A stretch of DNA of 64,000 nucleotides from Rosa chinensis (taxonomy: Eukaryota; Streptophyta; Magnoliopsida; Rosales; Rosaceae), in NCBI RefSeq assembly GCF_002994745.2, contig NC_037091.1, forward strand, positions 38,810,112 through 38,874,111, given 5' to 3'. The notes beneath the pieces were generated by a model that worked only from the letters and a program-made list of their open reading frames with translations, ran no database searches and was not told the DNA's origin. Shown in pieces: positions 60,466-64,000 of the stretch. The position numbers and the translations under genes are program-made. Position 1 is the stretch's first letter. Each line of letters starts with the position of its first letter.

Positions 60466-60843
60466 ATGGATTTGAGATCTGAAATCGATCGCCTTTCTCG
60501 CAAGCGCAAGGAGAACAATCTCCGACGCGTCGTTGAGACCTCGGAAGGAAATCTCCGCATCTTCGTTCTCGCTTTCTCCTCCTCTGACCACGACGTCGAC
60601 AAAGGAGACAACGGCAGCTCTAGAAAACGCATGAGGCGAGACCGCGGCTGCAACGCCGTCGTTTCATCCACCAAGCTCGCCGCGGAGCCCACCAGGCCCG
60701 TCAGATCCGCCGTGAAACCCTATGACAACGGTGGGGATCTGAATATTGGGGAGTTCGAGAAACACACAAAGGGCATCGGCATGAAATTGCAGATGAAGAT
60801 GGGCTATAACGGACGTGGACTCGGCAAAAACGAGGAAGGTATT
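60466..60843 (+). pseudogene. G-patch domain protein (TFIP11/NTR1-like), 5' part, split by a solo LTR
   Basis: ATG at 60466 opens [20 protein letters not shown], a basic N-terminus (RKRMRRDRG), and then the G-patch [20 protein letters not shown] and [10 protein letters not shown] up to codon ATT at 60841-60843. There the 2.88-kb LTR begins. After it the frame continues exactly at 63729. Read through into the LTR, translation would stop at about 60897 after 143 residues, with the G-patch incomplete. The G-patch resembles splicing-disassembly factors TFIP11/NTR1, which activate the helicase Prp43, but the TIP N-terminal domain is not seen, so this may be a shorter relative. Without precise removal of the LTR the locus cannot make the full protein. 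Confidence 0.88.
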
Positions 60844-63723
60844 TGTCACGCCCCTGATTTTACACACATGAAAATCGATATATATATAACCCCATAATTA
60901 TATATGCGTGAACGTCCAGTCATCAATACAAAATACCTGGAATCTTTTTCCCTTTAACTTACACAGATATTGATGCCCTGAACCCTCAAAGTTAATATAC
61001 ACTCATCCATAGAGTTATATATTACACAAGCATACGAATTAAATTGTCAACAACAAAATAAAACGTAAATGTAGCTCAGAGTTAACTATACAACGGAAGT
61101 CCTTATCGACGGTAAAGTTACAAAAATGGCTTCCTACCGTAAAGCTGCAAAGGCGCTACCTCAGCTTCAGCCCCGATTATCCTAACCTGCAGGATTAACC
61201 CCTACACCGTTTGAATAGTGCACCGGGTTGCCACACAACAAACCCGGTAAGCTTTTGCAAGCCCGTATGAGTAACTCAAACCACACACAACTCACGCCAA
61301 AAATAAGGAAAACAACTCACGCTTTGATTCCTTAAAACACGAAATGAAGGAGAATAACTCACACTTTAATTTCCTTTCAAATCGAAATAAAAGAAAGCAA
61401 CTCACACCTTGTTTCCTTTTAAAACGAAACATAGAAAACAACCCGCACTTGAATTCTATCAATAAAACATAGAAAGCAACTCACACCTTGATTTCTATCA
61501 ATAAAACATAGAAAGCAACTCACTCCTTGATTTCTATCAGTAAAACATAGAAAACAACTCACACCTTGTTTCCTATCAAATGTACCATAATCGTACCATA
61601 GAAAGCAACTCACACCTTGATTTCTATCAAAACGTTAATAAGGAAAACAACTCACACCTTGTCCCCTTAAAAACCATTAATAAGGAAGCAACTCACACCT
61701 TGTTCCCTAAAAATACGTAATGTCATGAGTTGTAAATAACCAATTCCCGTTACCCCATGAATTACCTATATGGCAGACAGATTAGAGCTCTAACTGAAAA
61801 ACGTAACCACTCGTCCGGCCAAAGACGTGGTCACCTGATATTCTGCCCAAGGTCTCAGACCTTCGATCCTCGGGCCGCAATGTCCCTTGGAGCAAAACAT
61901 TAAAGGAGTCGCACAGGACCCAAAATGTTACACAAATCGCAACGCTTTTGAAAACAATCGAAATCAACATTTCCATAATCATTGTTTTCTGAAAAAGCCA
62001 TAACACAAAACAATAAAAAGCATCTATTCATGCCTATTGTTTTCATACCCAAATCTCAACACTTTTCTCAAATCTCAACGCTTTTCAAAACAAATCGAAA
62101 TCAATCATTTCCACAAGTCATTTGTTTTCCAAAAGCCTCACCCCAAAACAATAAAAAGCATCATTTCATGCATATTGTTTTCACAAATCCACAAACCACC
62201 CAAAACATATATATTTCACGCAAACATATATCTACTAATACATGAATACGTATGTATATATATACATCCCATAATATATATATACACATACATAGCCATC
62301 TACTTAGAAATGCCGCTAATACCATCTATAGTTTGCAGTTAATAAATAACTCTCAAAACAATAAGGGTATTTCCCGTTCGTGAATGAACTTCGTGAGATT
62401 ACTCATCTCGAAACTCCCGCTGCGTCTTCTATACAGAACCGAACTAACACTATCACCAACAACTCGTCCAATTCACCTTTAGAAGCACCTAATCACCAAT
62501 GATCAAAATCAGTAACGATTCACATTTGATTTAAGTCCGAAACCCTTGTTTTGAACTAAAATCCCCAAAGTGGCGCCAATCAAGGCAAAACCACATCCGA
62601 GACCTCCCAAAGTCTCTGGAATACGTCCACGATCGATGTGACCAAACCACAAGTCGATCGGACGCTCAAATCCTCACGGATAGAATAATCGATCGGTATG
62701 AAATTGCAAAAATCATAACAATTCCATACGAACTCCAAAATTTGCATATTATATATTGAAACGCTCGTATCAACGAGTAGAACATATATAATACCAAAAA
62801 CAGTTCCTTAAGTGGCCGGAACACCGCCGGAACGCCGCCACAGACGGAGGCGCACCGCCACCGGCCAAAACTCAATATTTCACAAAACTCCCAACATCAA
62901 AGTTCTTCATCTAAGCATGCTTGTGAATACTCATAACTAGCTCGAAGTCAGAAAACAAGCATAAAGGGTCGAAAACTACCTCACAAGCCGTGAACAGTAA
63001 TCCCAACTGAGTTGATCGAATTTTCACGTAAACCGGTCGAAACAAACACCAAGGATCGATCAGCGAGCTTGTTCTGAACTCAACCCAAGAAGCCTGAAGT
63101 CATGAGGTCACCGGAGTTGAGTTTTCCGGCCGGGTCCGAAAACACAAGGCTGCACCACCTTGCAGCGCCGCCGTGGAGATGAATCGGCAATAGAGGGCAC
63201 CACAGGGACGACCAGACGGAGGAGGCGAACCTGCTGACCAAGTTTCACGGCCAGAGACCGCCGCAGTTGGCCGGAAAATCCGGGTCGGGTCGGCCGGGTT
63301 CGGGTCGGGTCAGTCGAAAATCTTCGACTCAGAGGGCGCGGACGAGAGAGAAGAGAGAGAGAAAAATGGCTTCCGGAAAAGGAAATGAGGAAAATGAAAA
63401 TATTTTCTGATTTTTTTCCTATATATACTAAAATGGAAACTTTTTCCAATAGCCATAACTTCCTCATACGAACTCCGATTCTCGTGTTCCACATGTCCAC
63501 GAACTCGTATCGACGCGCTCTACAACTTTCGTGAAGGAAGTTTTCGGAGAATCCCAACGAATAAAAAGTCAACCTTTGGCAACCCCCCTAAAACCATATT
63601 CTTCAATTAATTATTCGCCCGAAACACTTCCGCTCCATCCATGAGCCACTAAACCGTCCAATAGTTATAAAACTAATTCCGGAAAATCCTCGGAAAATAA
63701 TTACGAATTTCTGGGGCATCACA
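60844..63723 (-). mobile_element. 2.88-kb solo LTR, copy 2, inserted in a G-patch exon
   Basis: Starts TGTCACGCCCCTGA, ends TTCTGGGGCATCACA, with an exact 5-bp duplication GTATT at 60839-60843 and 63724-63728. Both flanks and several inner blocks match copy 1 (ACCCCATAATTATATATGCG; GATGTGACCAAACCACAAGT; CGAACTCCGATTCTCG). A TATA-like element reading on - at about 63420 and the shared order of blocks give the same orientation as copy 1. Confidence 0.92.
61290..61715. repeat. minisatellite of AAAGCAACTCACACCTTG units in solo LTR 2
   Basis: About ten copies of an AACTCACACCTTGATTTC core with CTATCAATAAAACATAGAA spacers. It occupies the central zone where copy 1 has an unrelated CATCACACAGAT minisatellite. 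Confidence 0.85.
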
Positions 63724-63728
63724 GTATT

Positions 63729-64000
63729 GAAGCCGAATTGAGGTCCAAAAATGAAGGTCTTGGTTTTGATTACAAGCAGGGGACTAAGCTGCGGCGGCGG
63801 CCCACATCGTTTGTGAAAGCCAAGGTGGTGCACAAAAGTGTCGCTGCTGGTGACAATGATCACAAGAAGAGCAAAACAGAAATAACCAAAAAACCAAGCA
63901 GCCTAGACACTAGTACAGTGGAAGAACACAAGCCCAACGAGCAGCCTAATGAGGCAATTACCAGTGCCGCCGCCACCGGCATGGAGAAGAAGACGACTAC
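63729..64000 (+). pseudogene. G-patch protein, continuation downstream of the LTR
   Basis: In the same frame as the upstream part, the sequence reads EAELRSKNEGLGFDYKQG and TKLRRRP, completing the G-patch C-terminal half. A Lys/Ser/Glu-rich region stays open to the window edge. Family members usually have VAP before IEA; here GI is followed directly by EA. The absence of stops or frameshifts suggests that the insertion is recent. The gene runs off the window. Confidence 0.86.

Overview
This is nuclear DNA of a flowering plant, most likely a eudicot. The evidence is intron-rich genes with GT-AG borders, an intron-containing tRNA-Tyr(GUA), the plant-specific NO VEIN family, ARPC4 and TFCB proteins of the usual plant lengths, a plant O-fucosyltransferase-like enzyme, and dense plant-type transposons. 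I cannot name the species; family rank is not determined.

Layout. 1-1129 is the 3' end of a short NO VEIN-like paralogue carrying the C-terminal PD-(D/E)XK-like domain. 1486-10956 is a 9.47-kb Mutator-like element (MULE) with degenerate terminal inverted repeats (TIRs), a Ulp1-type cysteine-protease gene on + and a MURA-type transposase on -. Its non-coding spaces are filled with a palindromic G-run motif and a 105/107-bp tandem array. A 1.43-kb non-autonomous relative sits at 11470-12898, followed by a tRNA-derived SINE, retroelement debris and a 3.16-kb solo LTR (14193-17348, TSD CCGCG).

18031-38063 is a complete 14-exon NO VEIN gene. I reconstruct 2,833 residues with consistent intron phases throughout. 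They comprise a zinc knuckle, a Bergerat-type ATPase core and a PD-(D/E)XK-like C-terminus. Its introns hold LINE-like repeats, a long hairpin, a decayed Ty3/gypsy integrase and tandem repeats. 38700-41083 is a LINE-like element with a nested hAT element (8-bp TSD) and a later 646-bp tandem duplication.

The right half is ordinary gene space: ARPC4 (-, 41602-45976) with a Harbinger-like MITE in intron 1; tRNA-Tyr (-, 46093-46183) just upstream; a copia-type LTR remnant with primer-binding site and a long inverted repeat; tubulin-folding cofactor B (-, 49053-52551); a TIR element; and an O-fucosyltransferase/GT106-like enzyme (+, 53995-58186). At the right edge a G-patch gene (start 60466) is split inside its G-patch exon by a 2.88-kb solo LTR (60844-63723, TSD GTATT) of the same family as the one at 14193.

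How it fits together: two NO VEIN paralogues flank about 17 kb of nested transposons, so a tandem gene pair was probably pushed apart by insertions. The actin (ARPC4) and tubulin (TFCB) cytoskeleton genes are neighbours without evident functional linkage. The least explained signal is the palindromic motif that colonises every roomy non-coding gap of the MULE, including introns, but no exon, and recurs in changed form in the small relative.
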